Of a stretch of DNA of 64,000 bases, positions 40,723 through 50,698 are shown in pieces. The stretch's first letter is position 1. The number at the start of each line of letters is the position of its first letter. The DNA is from DATKAS01 sp963733765. GTDB taxonomy: Bacteria > Actinomycetota > Acidimicrobiia > Acidimicrobiales > DATKAS01. Location of the stretch: contig CAVTEI010000003.1 in assembly GCA_963733765.1 (NCBI GenBank), positions 930,001 through 994,000 on the forward strand, read 5' to 3'. The position numbers and the translations under genes were made by a program. The notes beneath the pieces were generated by a model that was not told the origin of the DNA, did not search any database, and worked only from the letters and a program-made list of their open reading frames with translations.

Positions 40723-41865
40723 TTAGCCCGCGTCGGCGAGGTCGCCGAACGCGAGCTTGGCGTTGTCGGCGGCGCGGCGACCGCCAGCCCACCCCGCGGG
40801 ATCGGCCGCACCACGCGTGCGTAGGACGGTCAACTTGCCGTAGCGCTGGTCGACGAAGTCGTCGATCGTCGCCGCTTGAGAGCGCAGCACCGGCAGGAAC
40901 GACGCACCGTGGTCCGCCTCGGCTTCCTTCATCACGGCGTCGTTGATCTCGCGAAGCCGCTCGCCGATGCGCCACGCGAACGCGTAGAGAAACGACGATC
41001 GGTATGACCGAGTCGAGCCGGTAGCTCTCATGAGCGCGGTCTGTGCTTGCACGAGCAGCGATGTGAAGAGCAGGTCGACGCCGGCGAGGTCGGACGGCAT
41101 GCCGATCACCTCGGTGAGGTCGCACCCGCCCAGGTGGACGGTGCGGCAGCGGGAGGCTCGCGCGACCACCGCTAGCAGGTGGGCCTTCGCCTTTCGGTAG
41201 GGAGGGTCGACAGGCACGCGGATCACGCCCGGCCCCGCGCCGGCGTGCGCCGCACCGCCATGGACGGCGGCGGCGTCGATGGCGTGCTTGGTCATGAGCT
41301 CTTGCGCCTTGGCCGTGAACGTCAGCGCCTCGGCCTCGAACGTCGTCGACTCGGCTTTGGCCAGCAGCGCTCGGATCTTGGCGAGCACCGGGTCGGCGGT
41401 CGCCGTCGTGGCCGGCGGCAGAGGCCGAAGGACGGGCAGCATCACGAGGTTGTGCAGCGCGTCGACCACCGCGCGCATGGACGCGGCTCGATCGAGCCCC
41501 TCGCGTGCAGTGAACCCGCCGAGCCAGCCGTCGCCTCCCGTCGCTCGGGGGAGCTGCAGCGCGTCGATCTGCTCGCCCCTCGCTGTGTTCCCTGCGCCGC
41601 CCGGCTGCGACGCGTGATCGACTGCGATGACGAGCGCGATCAGCTGGCCGGCGACCTTGTTGCCGCTGGCGCGGTAGCCCTGTCGGTGCAGCTCGATCGG
41701 CTGCCATCCTCGGGCCCACGCGGCGCGCACCTGCGCGAGCAGGAGCGACTCAGCTTCGTGGTCGACCTCGCCCGCGGGCATCGAGCAGAGGAGTTCGGTC
41801 AGGCCGAACTGGTTTGAGCCGGTGGCGAGCAGCCAGAGAAGGCTGCGAGGCGTGTGCGTGGCCAT
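40723..41865 (-). CDS. DUF2786 domain protein
   Basis: A 380-residue protein. The central KIRALLAKAESTTFEAEALTF and AQELMTKHAID block (about residues 160-200) is the DUF2786 signature. An N-terminal helical region (GSNQFGLTELLCSMPAGEVD) and a C-terminal FAWRIGERLREINDAVMKEAE follow the usual layout. Function is unknown; family members occur in phages and actinobacteria. ATG 41865 is preferred over the upstream in-frame ATG, which would run into the divergent promoter. Divergent from the DinB-like gene. Confidence 0.8.
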   Translation of the reverse strand: MATHTPRSLLWLLATGSNQFGLTELLCSMPAGEVDHEAESLLLAQVRAAWARGWQPIELHRQGYRASGNKVAGQLIALVIAVDHASQPGGAGNTARGEQIDALQLPRATGGDGWLGGFTAREGLDRAASMRAVVDALHNLVMLPVLRPLPPATTATADPVLAKIRALLAKAESTTFEAEALTFTAKAQELMTKHAIDAAAVHGGAAHAGAGPGVIRVPVDPPYRKAKAHLLAVVARASRCRTVHLGGCDLTEVIGMPSDLAGVDLLFTSLLVQAQTALMRATGSTRSYRSSFLYAFAWRIGERLREINDAVMKEAEADHGASFLPVLRSQAATIDDFVDQRYGKLTVLRTRGAADPAGWAGGRRAADNAKLAFGDLADAG

Positions 41866-41954
41866 GGGTGGTGCCTCTCGACGATGTGCTCGGAGGCGTC
41901 GCGGGGCCGACGCGAGATGTGGGCACTGTAACGAGGGGGTGGGACACTTTCGCC

Positions 41955-42521
41955 ATGACCGATCCGATCCTGGACTCACTGCAGCGCCGGATGCGCGCGA
42001 TGCACTCGCTGTACTACGACGCGGTGGACACGATGACGATCGATCACGTGAACCACTTCGAACGCGAGGGCGTGGTGCCCATCGCCTTCTGCCTGTTCCA
42101 CATCACGAACATGATCGATGCGTCGTTCCTGGCGATGACCGGGACGCCCCCGATCTGGAACGACGACTGGGCGGCGAAGGTGAACATGACGATCAACGAC
42201 CACGGCAAGCACCGCACGGTCGACGAGATGGTCAATCAACGGATGGGCGACTACGACGCGTTCAAGGAGTACATGCGGGCGGTCTTCACGCGCACCGAGG
42301 ATTGGCTCGACCAGCTCGATCCCGCCGAGCTTTCGCGAGTCGTCGTCACCCGACCGTTCCCGCCGCACATCGCGAGCACCTACAGCGCCCGGGTCGCGGG
42401 ACCCGAGGGCATCACGCTCCTCGACGCGACCGAGTGCTGGATCTACCAGCACGGCCTGCGCCACATGGGCGAGATCGAGCTCGCCCGCGGCCTCGTCGGC
42501 TTGCAGGGGATGACCTCGTAG
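41955..42521 (+). CDS. DinB-family four-helix protein
   Basis: A 188-residue protein with three potential metal-binding histidines of the DinB fold: FCLFHITNMID (about 47), the central NDHGKHRT stretch and the C-terminal YQHGLRHMGEIELARGL (about 163-170). Members are metal-binding thiol-transferases or of unknown role. It is intact, unlike the other DinB-like gene at 215. It shares an 89-base divergent promoter region with the DUF2786 gene. Confidence 0.78.
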   Translation: MTDPILDSLQRRMRAMHSLYYDAVDTMTIDHVNHFEREGVVPIAFCLFHITNMIDASFLAMTGTPPIWNDDWAAKVNMTINDHGKHRTVDEMVNQRMGDYDAFKEYMRAVFTRTEDWLDQLDPAELSRVVVTRPFPPHIASTYSARVAGPEGITLLDATECWIYQHGLRHMGEIELARGLVGLQGMTS

Positions 42522-42532
42522 CAGCGCGCGAA

Positions 42533-42561
42533 CGACCGGACGCGAGGTTCGCGTCCGGTCG
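42533..42561. terminator. Perfect 13-bp hairpin between convergent genes
   Basis: CGACCGGACGCGA (42533-42545) and TCGCGTCCGGTCG (42549-42561) with a three-base loop. It separates the DinB gene (+) from the repeat protein (-). No T-run is visible on either side, but the location suggests bidirectional termination. Confidence 0.65.
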
Positions 42562-42581
42562 CTGCGGTAGGTCCGGCAGGG

Positions 42582-42980
42582 CTACGGACCCACGAGGGTG
42601 TTGCCCCACGTCGCGGCGCGCTCGGTCGGAGTCATCTGGCTCACGGCGTCGATGAAGTCCTGACGAGGGGTGCCGACGGGGATGTTGCCCCACGTCGCGG
42701 CCAGCTCCTCGGGGGTCATCGCTGCGACGGCGTCGATGTAAGCCCGTGTTGAGTACACCGGCACGTTGCCGAACGTCGCTGCGAGCTCCTCCGGAGTCAT
42801 CGCGGCGACGCCGTCGACGTAGGAGGGCGCCGAGCTCGTCCGGTTGTCGGTCGAGTCGAGGACCGCTTGGGCCCCGGTCGTGAGCGCCACAGTCAGGGCA
42901 GCGACGCCGACCACCAGGCCGACGAGGTGGCTGCGCTTCATCTGGATGGTTCCGGAGTGGATGGTCGTCGTTGCGTTCAT
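42582..42980 (-). CDS. Secreted small protein with three tandem MTPEE repeats
   Basis: A 132-residue protein from ATG 42980 (AGGG upstream); a second Met at 42941 (MKRSHLVGLVVGVAALTVAL) begins the signal-peptide core, likely cut after TTGAQA. The mature part is three copies of a ~30-residue unit: YVDGVAAMTPEELAATFGN, YIDAVAAMTPEELAATWGN and FIDAVSQMTPTERAATWGN, each followed by a (V/I)PV-like segment. There are no cysteines. I do not recognise a family. The units may be helix-turn motifs for surface binding. Confidence 0.7.
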   Translation of the reverse strand: MNATTTIHSGTIQMKRSHLVGLVVGVAALTVALTTGAQAVLDSTDNRTSSAPSYVDGVAAMTPEELAATFGNVPVYSTRAYIDAVAAMTPEELAATWGNIPVGTPRQDFIDAVSQMTPTERAATWGNTLVGP

Positions 42981-43101
42981 GTCCCTGCTCCCTTGTCTGC
43001 TCCGCTGCGTGGGTCTCACGATGCGGCTCAGGGGCAGGGGTCCGGAACCGGGAAACCCCTAGGTTTGGCGCCCGGCGCCCTTGAGATCTGTGTCTCCGGC
43101 C

Positions 43102-43224
43102 GGAACTGGCACGCCAGCGGCCCGATAGGGGCCAGATCGGTGCCAGTTGCGGGGATCGGCGAGCTGGGCGGGGAACTGTTGCGCCGGCGGCCCCATAGGG
43201 GCGACATCCGCAACAGTTGCGGGG
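43102..43224. repeat. Two tandem hairpin repeat units with compensatory stems
   Basis: Unit 1 (43102-43154): AACTGGCACG and CGGTGCCAGTT flank GGCCCGATAGGGGCC. Unit 2 (43172-43224): AACTGTTGCG and CGCAACAGTT flank GGCCCCATAGGGGC. Both end GTTGCGGGG and are spaced 70 bases apart. The outer arms differ in sequence but each pairs with its partner. The layout equals that of 809-946. The rest of the 42981-43494 gap holds only a weak -10 candidate and the rplC ribosome binding site. Confidence 0.8.
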
Positions 43225-43287
43225 AGGCGCGGGGAGGCCGCGCGGGCGCGGGCGGGGGTCGGCTGGCGCGATCTGGGGCTGTCCCGA

Positions 43288-43293
43288 TAGGCT
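43288..43293 (+). promoter_or_regulatory. Candidate -10 box for the rplC operon
   Basis: TAGGCT is the best -10 match in the 270 bases between the hairpin repeats and rplC. No convincing -35 is seen. A promoter must exist here, since the rpsJ terminator and minus-strand genes separate rplC from upstream units. Confidence 0.3.
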
Positions 43294-43494
43294 CTCTCAG
43301 CCCGGTCGCAGGGCTTTGGCCCGCGCCGGACCACTTCGCTTCACCTGTTCGTAGCCGTCCGTCAACCGATGTCCGTGTGAGCCCGCGCCGCCCGATCCTT
43401 CGGGCACAGCGAGGGGACCGCACGGCAAACCGATCCAGCGCTCCGCCGGCAGCAGCCGTGCGGAGCGCCCGCGTGAGAAGCCAAAGGACCTCCC

Positions 43495-44142
43495 ATGGCG
43501 ACGAAAGCCATCGTCGGCGAAAAAGTGGGCATGACCCAGGTGTGGAGCGATGACAACCGCGTCATCCCCGTCACCGTGCTCAAAGTCGCCCCCGCACGCA
43601 TCGTGCAGGTCAAGACGAGTGAGCGCGACGGGTACACCGCCCTCCAGGTCACCTACGGCCACAAGAACCCGCGCAAGCTCACCAAGCCCGAGGCCGGCCA
43701 CTTCGAGAAGGCGGGCGTGCAGGCCGGCACCAACCTGGTCGAGCTGCGCATCGACGACATCGACGGCTTCTCGGTCGGTGACGAGCTCAAGGTCGACGTG
43801 CTCGAGGCGGGGGAGCGGGTCGATGTGACCGCGGTGAGCCGAGGCAAGGGCTTCGCCGGCGTCATGAAGCGCCACAACTTCTCCGGTCAGAAGGCCAGCC
43901 ACGGCACGCACCGCGTCCACCGCATGCCGGGCTCGATCGGGTCGTGTGCGACGCCGGGCCGTGTGTTTCGGGGGATGAAGATGGCCGGCCGCCTCGGTGG
44001 CGAGAAGGTCACGACGCTCAACCTCGAGGTCGTCGCCGCTGATCCGGAACGCGACCTGCTCCTCGTGAGGGGCTCGGTGCCGGGCCCTGCGGGCGGAGTC
44101 GTGCTCGTTCGCAACGCCGTCAAGGCCGGAGGGACGAAGTAG
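43495..44142 (+). CDS. rplC: 50S ribosomal protein L3
   Basis: A 215-residue L3: AIVGEKVGMTQVWSDDNRVI at the N-terminus and the peptidyl-transferase-reaching loop with RHNFSGQKASHGTHRVHRMP and GSCATPGRVFRGMKMAGRLG. Gln in NFSGQ is the usual methylation site region. First gene of the rplC-rplO cluster in this genome, because rpsJ lies elsewhere. AAAGGA precedes the ATG. Confidence 0.97.
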   Translation: MATKAIVGEKVGMTQVWSDDNRVIPVTVLKVAPARIVQVKTSERDGYTALQVTYGHKNPRKLTKPEAGHFEKAGVQAGTNLVELRIDDIDGFSVGDELKVDVLEAGERVDVTAVSRGKGFAGVMKRHNFSGQKASHGTHRVHRMPGSIGSCATPGRVFRGMKMAGRLGGEKVTTLNLEVVAADPERDLLLVRGSVPGPAGGVVLVRNAVKAGGTK

Positions 44143-44144
44143 CC

Positions 44145-44774
44145 ATGGCGACCGTCAATGTGCGCACCCCCGCCGGCGCCGAAGCCGGCACCGTCGAGCT
44201 CGCCGACGAGGTGTTCGGCGTCCAACCCCACGTCCCGGTCATGCACCAGGTCGTCGTCGCTCAGCTCGCCGCCCGCCGTGCGGGCACGCAGAGCACCAAG
44301 ACCCGCTCCGAGGTCCGTGGCGGCGGCGCCAAGCCGTTCCGCCAGAAAGGCACCGGCCGCGCCCGCGCCGGGTCGATCCGGGCGCCGCACTGGACTGGCG
44401 GTGGCGTGGCCCTCGGCCCCAAGCCCCGCAGCTACGCCCAGCGCACGCCGAAGAAGATGATCAAGCTCGCCCTCCGCTCGGCGCTGTCCGATCGCGCCGC
44501 TGAGGGCAAGGTCGTCGTGGTCGACGGCTGGGGCTGGGATGCCCCGAAGACCGCGAGCGCGAAGGCGGCGCTGAGCGCGCTCGAGCTCGACGGTCGCATC
44601 CTCGTCGTGCTCGGCGAGACCGAGGCTGACACGGCCGCGGCGCTCAGCTTCCGCAACCTGCCCGAGGTGCAGCTGCTCTCCGCGAACGAGCTCAACGCCT
44701 ACGACGTGCTCTGCAACGACTGGATCGTCTTCACGAAAGAGACGCTTCCGGCAGTCAAGGGAGCGAGCGAATGA
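44145..44774 (+). CDS. rplD: 50S ribosomal protein L4
   Basis: A 209-residue L4. The exit-tunnel loop is clear: RSEVRGGGAKPFRQKGTGRA and GGVALGPKPRSYAQRTPKK. In E. coli L4 represses the S10 operon, but the operon lacks rpsJ here. Overlaps rplW by four bases (ATGA). Confidence 0.97.
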   Translation: MATVNVRTPAGAEAGTVELADEVFGVQPHVPVMHQVVVAQLAARRAGTQSTKTRSEVRGGGAKPFRQKGTGRARAGSIRAPHWTGGGVALGPKPRSYAQRTPKKMIKLALRSALSDRAAEGKVVVVDGWGWDAPKTASAKAALSALELDGRILVVLGETEADTAAALSFRNLPEVQLLSANELNAYDVLCNDWIVFTKETLPAVKGASE

Positions 44775-45061
44775 AGGATCCCCGCGACGTCATCATCGAG
44801 CCGGTCGTGAGCGAGAAGTCGTATGCGCTGCTCGAGGGCAACGTCTACACGTTCATCGTCCATCAGTCGGCGAGCAAGCCCGAGATCCACGACGCCGTCG
44901 AGTCCATCTTCAACGTCAAGGTGCTGAAGGTGAACACGCTGAACCGCAAGGGGAAGCGCAAGCGCAACCGGCGTCAGAACACGTTCGGCACGCGTCCCAA
45001 CACCAAACGAGCGATCGTCACCCTCGCGGGCGACGAGCGCATCGAGCTGTTCGAGAGCTGA
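44771..45061 (+). CDS. rplW: 50S ribosomal protein L23
   Basis: A 96-residue L23: DPRDVIIEPVVSEKSYALLE and KVLKVNTLNRKGKRKRNRR with the extended loop, ending RAIVTLAGDERIELFES. L23 lies at the tunnel exit and docks trigger factor and SRP. Confidence 0.97.
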   Translation: MKDPRDVIIEPVVSEKSYALLEGNVYTFIVHQSASKPEIHDAVESIFNVKVLKVNTLNRKGKRKRNRRQNTFGTRPNTKRAIVTLAGDERIELFES

Positions 45062-45074
45062 GTCGGAGAACCTG

Positions 45075-45911
45075 ATGGCCCTTCGCAAGCGCAAGCCCAC
45101 CAGCCCCGGACGGCGGTTCCAGACGGTCTCCGACTTCTCGGAGATCACGAAGGACCGTCCCGAAAAGACGCTGCTCGCGCCCAAGCCGCGCACCGGCGGC
45201 CGCAACAGCTACGGCCGCAAGACCGCCCGCCACCGTGGCGGCGGCCACAAGCAGCAGTACCGCATCATCGACTTCAAGCGCACCAAGGACGGCGTGCCTG
45301 CCAAGGTCGCGGCGATCGAGTACGACCCGAACCGCAACTGCCGCATCGCGCTGCTGCACTACTACGACGGAGAGAAGCGCTACATCCTCGCTCCCAACCG
45401 CGTCGGTGTCGGCGAGGTGCTGCAGAGCGGCCAGGGCTCGGAGATCAAGCCCGGCAACGCGCTGCCGTTGCGCTACATCCCCGTCGGTACCGTGATCCAC
45501 AACGTCGAGTTCAAGCCGGGTGCGGGCGGCAAGATGGCTCGCAGCGCCGGCTCGAGCGTGCAGCTCGTCGCGAAGGAAGGCGACTTCGCCACGCTGCGCC
45601 TCCCCAGCACCGAGATGCGCCGCGTGCCGATCGACTGCCGCGCGACCGTCGGTGAGGTCGGCAACGCAGAGGCCGAGCTCATCAAGATCGGCAAGGCCGG
45701 CCGCAACCGCTGGAAGGGCGTACGCCCGCAGACGCGCGGTGTCGCGATGAACCCGGTCGATCACCCGCTCGGTGGCGGCGAGGGCAAGACCTCGGGCGGA
45801 CGCCATCCGGTGTCGCCATGGGGCAAGCCCGAAGGCCGCACCCGTGACAAGACCAAGCCGTCCCAGAAGCTCATCGTCCGGCGTCGCCGCACCCGCGGCT
45901 CGCGGAGGTAA
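45075..45911 (+). CDS. rplB: 50S ribosomal protein L2
   Basis: A 278-residue L2 of standard length with KTARHRGGGHKQQYRIIDF, NVEFKPGAGGKMARSAGSS and the peptidyl-transferase-proximal GVAMNPVDHPLGGGEGKTSG, containing the conserved His. Ends with a basic RRRRTRGSRR tail. Confidence 0.98.
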   Translation: MALRKRKPTSPGRRFQTVSDFSEITKDRPEKTLLAPKPRTGGRNSYGRKTARHRGGGHKQQYRIIDFKRTKDGVPAKVAAIEYDPNRNCRIALLHYYDGEKRYILAPNRVGVGEVLQSGQGSEIKPGNALPLRYIPVGTVIHNVEFKPGAGGKMARSAGSSVQLVAKEGDFATLRLPSTEMRRVPIDCRATVGEVGNAEAELIKIGKAGRNRWKGVRPQTRGVAMNPVDHPLGGGEGKTSGGRHPVSPWGKPEGRTRDKTKPSQKLIVRRRRTRGSRR

Positions 45912-45916
45912 ATGGC

Positions 45917-46191
45917 ATGCCCCGTTCGTTGAAGAAGGGTCCGTTCATCGACAGCCACCTCTTGAAGAAGGTGGATGCCCTGAACACCGTGGGCGAGAAG
46001 CGCGTCATCAAGACGTGGTCGCGGCGCTCGACGATCATCCCCGAGATGGTCGGACACACGATCGCGGTGCACGACGGGCGCAAGCACGTGCCCGTCTACA
46101 TCACTGAGTCGATGGTCGGTCACAAGCTCGGTGAGTTCTCGCCGACGCGCACCTTCAGGTTCCACGCCGGTCAGGAGAGGAGCGCTCGCCG

Positions 46192-46195
<4 letters not shown>
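45917..46195 (+). CDS. rpsS: 30S ribosomal protein S19
   Basis: A 92-residue S19: PRSLKKGPFIDSHLLKKVD, RRSTIIPEMVGHTIAVHDG and GHKLGEFSPTRTFRFHAG. Partner of S13 in the 30S head. Its stop overlaps the rplV start (ATGA). Confidence 0.97.
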
Positions 46196-47862
<1,667 letters not shown>

Positions 47863-47867
47863 CCGTC

Positions 47868-48284
47868 ATGCTGATGCCCAAGAAGGTCAAGCATCGCAAG
47901 CAGCAGCGAGGCCGCACTCGCGGTGTCGCGTCTGGCGGCGCGTTCGTGTCGTTCGGCGAGTACGGCATCCAGGCGCTCGAGCCGGGCTGGATCACCGCCC
48001 GCCAGATCGAGGCTGCTCGTATCGCGATGACCCGTCACATCAAGCGCGGCGGCAAGGTCTGGATCAACTTGTTCCCGGACAAGCCCGTCACCGCGAAGCC
48101 CGCCGAGACCCGCATGGGTTCGGGCAAGGGCAACCCGGAGCACTGGGTCGCCGTCGTGAAGCCGGGTCGCGTGATGTTCGAGCTCTCGTATCCGAACGCG
48201 GACATCGCGAAGGCCGCGCTCGAGCGGGCCATCCAGAAGCTGCCGATCAAGGCCCGTGTGATCTCTCGTGAGGAGGGCATCTGA
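47868..48284 (+). CDS. rplP: 50S ribosomal protein L16
   Basis: A 138-residue L16: MLMPKKVKHRKQQRGRTRG, FGEYGIQALEPGWITARQIE and KPAETRMGSGKGNPEHWVAV, with the conserved Arg near 81. L16 contacts tRNA near the A site. Its stop overlaps the rpmC start (TGATG). Confidence 0.97.
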   Translation: MLMPKKVKHRKQQRGRTRGVASGGAFVSFGEYGIQALEPGWITARQIEAARIAMTRHIKRGGKVWINLFPDKPVTAKPAETRMGSGKGNPEHWVAVVKPGRVMFELSYPNADIAKAALERAIQKLPIKARVISREEGI

Positions 48285-48508
48285 TGCCGACGACGGCTGA
48301 GCTCCGCGAGCTGAGCGACGACGAGCTGGTGACCCGCCTCAGCGAGGCGAAGGCCGAGGCGTTCAACCTGCGCTTCCAGCACGTCACCGGTCAGCTCGAC
48401 AACACCGCCCGTCTCGGCGACCTGCGCCGCGACGTGGCCCGGATGAACACGCTCCTGCGTGAGCGTGAGATCGCCGCGGCCGAAGCACTCGCCGCTGAGG
48501 AGAAGTGA
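48284..48508 (+). CDS. rpmC: 50S ribosomal protein L29
   Basis: A 74-residue L29 with helices ELRELSDDELVTRLSEAKAE and FNLRFQHVTGQLDNTARLGD, typical of the family. Sits beside L23 at the tunnel exit. TGATG overlap with rpsQ. Confidence 0.96.
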   Translation: MPTTAELRELSDDELVTRLSEAKAEAFNLRFQHVTGQLDNTARLGDLRRDVARMNTLLREREIAAAEALAAEEK

Positions 48509-48804
48509 TGGCCGACGAAACCGCCGCAACTGAAGCTGCATCAACCGAATCCGCCCGGCCGTTCCGCAAGGTCCGCGAGGGCACCGCGGTCTCGACGTCG
48601 ATGGACAAGACCGTCGTCGTCGCGGTCATCGAGCGCGTGCGCCATCCTCGCTACGCCAAGACGGTGCAGCGCACAAAGCGGCTGTACGCGCACGACGAGG
48701 CGAACGACGTCAACGTCGGCGACAAAGTCCGTGTGATGGAGACCCGACCCCTGTCGAAGCTCAAGCGCTGGCGGGTCGTCGAGGTCCTCGAGCGGGCGAA
48801 GTGA
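48508..48804 (+). CDS. rpsQ: 30S ribosomal protein S17
   Basis: A 98-residue S17 with an Ala/Thr/Glu-rich N-terminal extension (ADETAATEAASTESARPF) before the OB-fold: GTAVSTSMDKTVVVAVIERV, RHPRYAKTVQRTKRLYAHDE and ETRPLSKLKRWRVVEVLERA. ATG 48508 is chosen because it overlaps the rpmC stop. Confidence 0.96.
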   Translation: MADETAATEAASTESARPFRKVREGTAVSTSMDKTVVVAVIERVRHPRYAKTVQRTKRLYAHDEANDVNVGDKVRVMETRPLSKLKRWRVVEVLERAK

Positions 48805-48817
48805 CGGAGACAGACCG

Positions 48818-49187
48818 ATGATCCAGCAGGAGACGCGGCTCAGAGTGGCCGACAACAGCGGAGCCAAGGAGGTGCTCGTGATCAAGGTGTTGGGCGGCAC
48901 GCGCCGTCGCTATGCCTCGATCGGCGACATCTTCGTGGCCACCGTGAAGGACGCCATCCCCGGTGCAGCCGTGAAGAAGGGTGACGTCGTGAAGTGCGTC
49001 GTCGTCCGCACCAAGAAGGAGAAGCGCCGTCCCGACGGCAGCTACATCCGCTTCGACGAGAACGCCGCCGTCCTCATCAAGGACGACCAGACCCCGCGCT
49101 GGCACCCGCATCTTCGGCCCCGTCGGCCGCGAGCTGCGAGAGAAGCGCTTCATGCGCATCGTGTCGCTGGCGCCGGAGGTGCTCTGA
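48818..49187 (+). CDS. rplN: 50S ribosomal protein L14, with a one-base frameshift
   Basis: L14 bridges the subunits. The first 95 residues are normal: MIQQETRLRVADNSGAKEVL, KGDVVKCVVVRTKKEKRRPD, YIRFDENAAVLIKDD. Near 49102 CCGCGCTGGCACC has one T too many. Removing it gives TPRGTRIFGPVGRELREKRF and a stop at 49185-49187, for a normal 122-residue protein. As written the frame would run into L24. L14 is indispensable, so a consensus error is likely. Confidence 0.94.
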
Positions 49188-49189
49188 CC

Positions 49190-49504
49190 ATGACCATGAA
49201 GATTCGCAAGGGTGACCGCGTCGTCGTGCTCAAGGGCAAGGACCGCGGCAAGGAGGGGCAGGTCATGCGCGTCCTGCCCACCGAGCGCAAGGTCATCGTC
49301 GACGGCGTGAACGTCGCCAAGAAGCACCAGAAGCCGACCCGCTCGACGATGCAGGGCGGCATCATCGACAAGGACATGCCGATCGACGCTTCGAACGTCG
49401 CGGTCGTCAGCCCGAAGGACGGCAAGGCCACCCGCGTGGGCTACAAGATCGACGAGGACGGCAACAAGGTCCGGATCTGCAAGCGGACGGGGGTGCAGCT
49501 GTGA
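49190..49504 (+). CDS. rplX: 50S ribosomal protein L24
   Basis: A 104-residue L24 from ATG 49190 (or 49196): MKIRKGDRVVVLKGKDRGKE (KOW motif), RKVIVDGVNVAKKHQKPTRS and AVVSPKDGKATRVGYKIDED. An early assembly protein of the 50S. Its stop overlaps the GTG of rplE. Confidence 0.96.
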   Translation: MTMKIRKGDRVVVLKGKDRGKEGQVMRVLPTERKVIVDGVNVAKKHQKPTRSTMQGGIIDKDMPIDASNVAVVSPKDGKATRVGYKIDEDGNKVRICKRTGVQL

Positions 49505-50086
49505 GCACCGTGACGTCGACCAACGGCACCAGCCAGCGGCCCCGTCTCAAGCAGCGGTACAACGACGTCGTCCGCCGCGCAGCTCAAGGACGAGCTGCGG
49601 CTCGGCAACGTCATGGAGGTCCCGCGCCTCGAGAAGATCGTGATCAACATGGGCGTCGGCAAGGCCACGCAGCAGCCCTCGCTGCTCGAAGGTGCCGTCA
49701 CCGACCTCACGATCATCTCCGGGCAGAAGCCGATGGTCACCAAGGCCAAGAAGTCCATCGCGAGCTTCAAGCTGCGCGAGGGGAACAGCATCGGCTGCAA
49801 GGTCACCCTGCGGGGCGATCGCATGTGGGAGTTCCTCGACCGCCTGATCAGTCTCGCGATCCCGCGCATCCGCGACTTCCGCGGACTGCCGCCGAACGCA
49901 TTCGACGGCCGCGGCAACTACACGTTCGGCGTCACCGAGCAGCTCATCTTCCCGGAGATCGACTACGACAAGGTCGACATCCCCCGGGGCATGGACATCA
50001 CCATCGTCACAACGGCCCGTACCGATGCCGAGGGCAAAGCCCTCCTCGATGCGTTCGGCTTCCCGTTCAAGCGTGAGGGGCAGTAG
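49501..50086 (+). CDS. rplE: 50S ribosomal protein L5, with a one-base frameshift
   Basis: L5 binds 5S rRNA. The GTG at 49501 gives a short N-terminal extension and LKQRYNDVV. One extra base near 49578 breaks the frame. Restored, it reads VVRRQLKDELRLGNVMEVPR and continues EKIVINMGVGKATQQPSLL, FLDRLISLAIPRIRDFRGL, FGVTEQLIFPEIDYDKVD and a normal end. About 194 residues. An internal Met at 49613 would drop the conserved first helix, so it is not the start. Confidence 0.95.
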
Positions 50087-50091
50087 CAGGC

Positions 50092-50277
50092 ATGGCCAAG
50101 AAAGCACTCGTCGAGAAGCAGCAGCGCAAGCCGAAGTTCAAGGTGCGCGCGTACACGCGGTGCCGCCGCTGTGGTCGGCCGCGCTCCGTGTACCGCAAAT
50201 TCGGACTGTGCCGCATCTGCCTGCGAGAGATGGTGCACGCCGGCGAAGTGCCCGGCGTGACGAAGGCCAGCTGGTGA
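50092..50277 (+). CDS. rpsN: 30S ribosomal protein S14, zinc-binding (type Z)
   Basis: A 61-residue S14 with the C+ zinc ribbon RCRRCGRPRSVYRKFGLC followed by RICLREMVHAGEVPGVTKAS. The short type is usual at this position in actinobacteria. A zinc-free paralogue is not in this window. Confidence 0.97.
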   Translation: MAKKALVEKQQRKPKFKVRAYTRCRRCGRPRSVYRKFGLCRICLREMVHAGEVPGVTKASW

Positions 50278-50290
50278 GAGGAGGCGCACG

Positions 50291-50695
50291 ATGACGATGA
50301 CCGATCCGATCGCCGACATGCTGACGCGCATCCGCAACGCCAACGTTGCCTTGCACGACAAAGTCCGCATGCCGTCGTCGAAGCAGAAGGAAGCGCTGGC
50401 GCAGGTCCTCCAGCAGGAGGGCTACATCCAGGGCTTCGAGATCAGCGACGACCCCTCCCGTCCGGGCAAGGTCCTCACGATCACGATGAAGTACACCGCC
50501 GAGCGGATGCGCACGATCTCCGGCCTTCGCCGCGTGTCGAAGCCGGGCCTGCGCGTGTACTCCCAAGCCGCGAAGGCGCCACGCGTCCTCGGTGGATTGG
50601 GCGTCGCCGTGCTGTCCACGAGCCAGGGGCTCATGACCGACCGCGAGGCGCGGAAGCGCAACGTCGGCGGCGAAGTGCTCTGCGAGGTCTGGTGA
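50291..50695 (+). CDS. rpsH: 30S ribosomal protein S8
   Basis: A 134-residue S8: DPIADMLTRIRNANVALHDK, SGLRRVSKPGLRVYSQAAKA and GVAVLSTSQGLMTDREARKR. In E. coli S8 represses the spc operon through rplE mRNA. No such site was examined here. Confidence 0.97.
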   Translation: MTMTDPIADMLTRIRNANVALHDKVRMPSSKQKEALAQVLQQEGYIQGFEISDDPSRPGKVLTITMKYTAERMRTISGLRRVSKPGLRVYSQAAKAPRVLGGLGVAVLSTSQGLMTDREARKRNVGGEVLCEVW

Positions 50696-50698
50696 GCC

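Noticed and set aside
40626..43494. A mobile element as cause of the rpsJ-rplC split
   Set aside because: No transposase, integrase, terminal inverted repeats or target-site duplication were found at the borders. The island is reported as an insertion of unknown mechanism.
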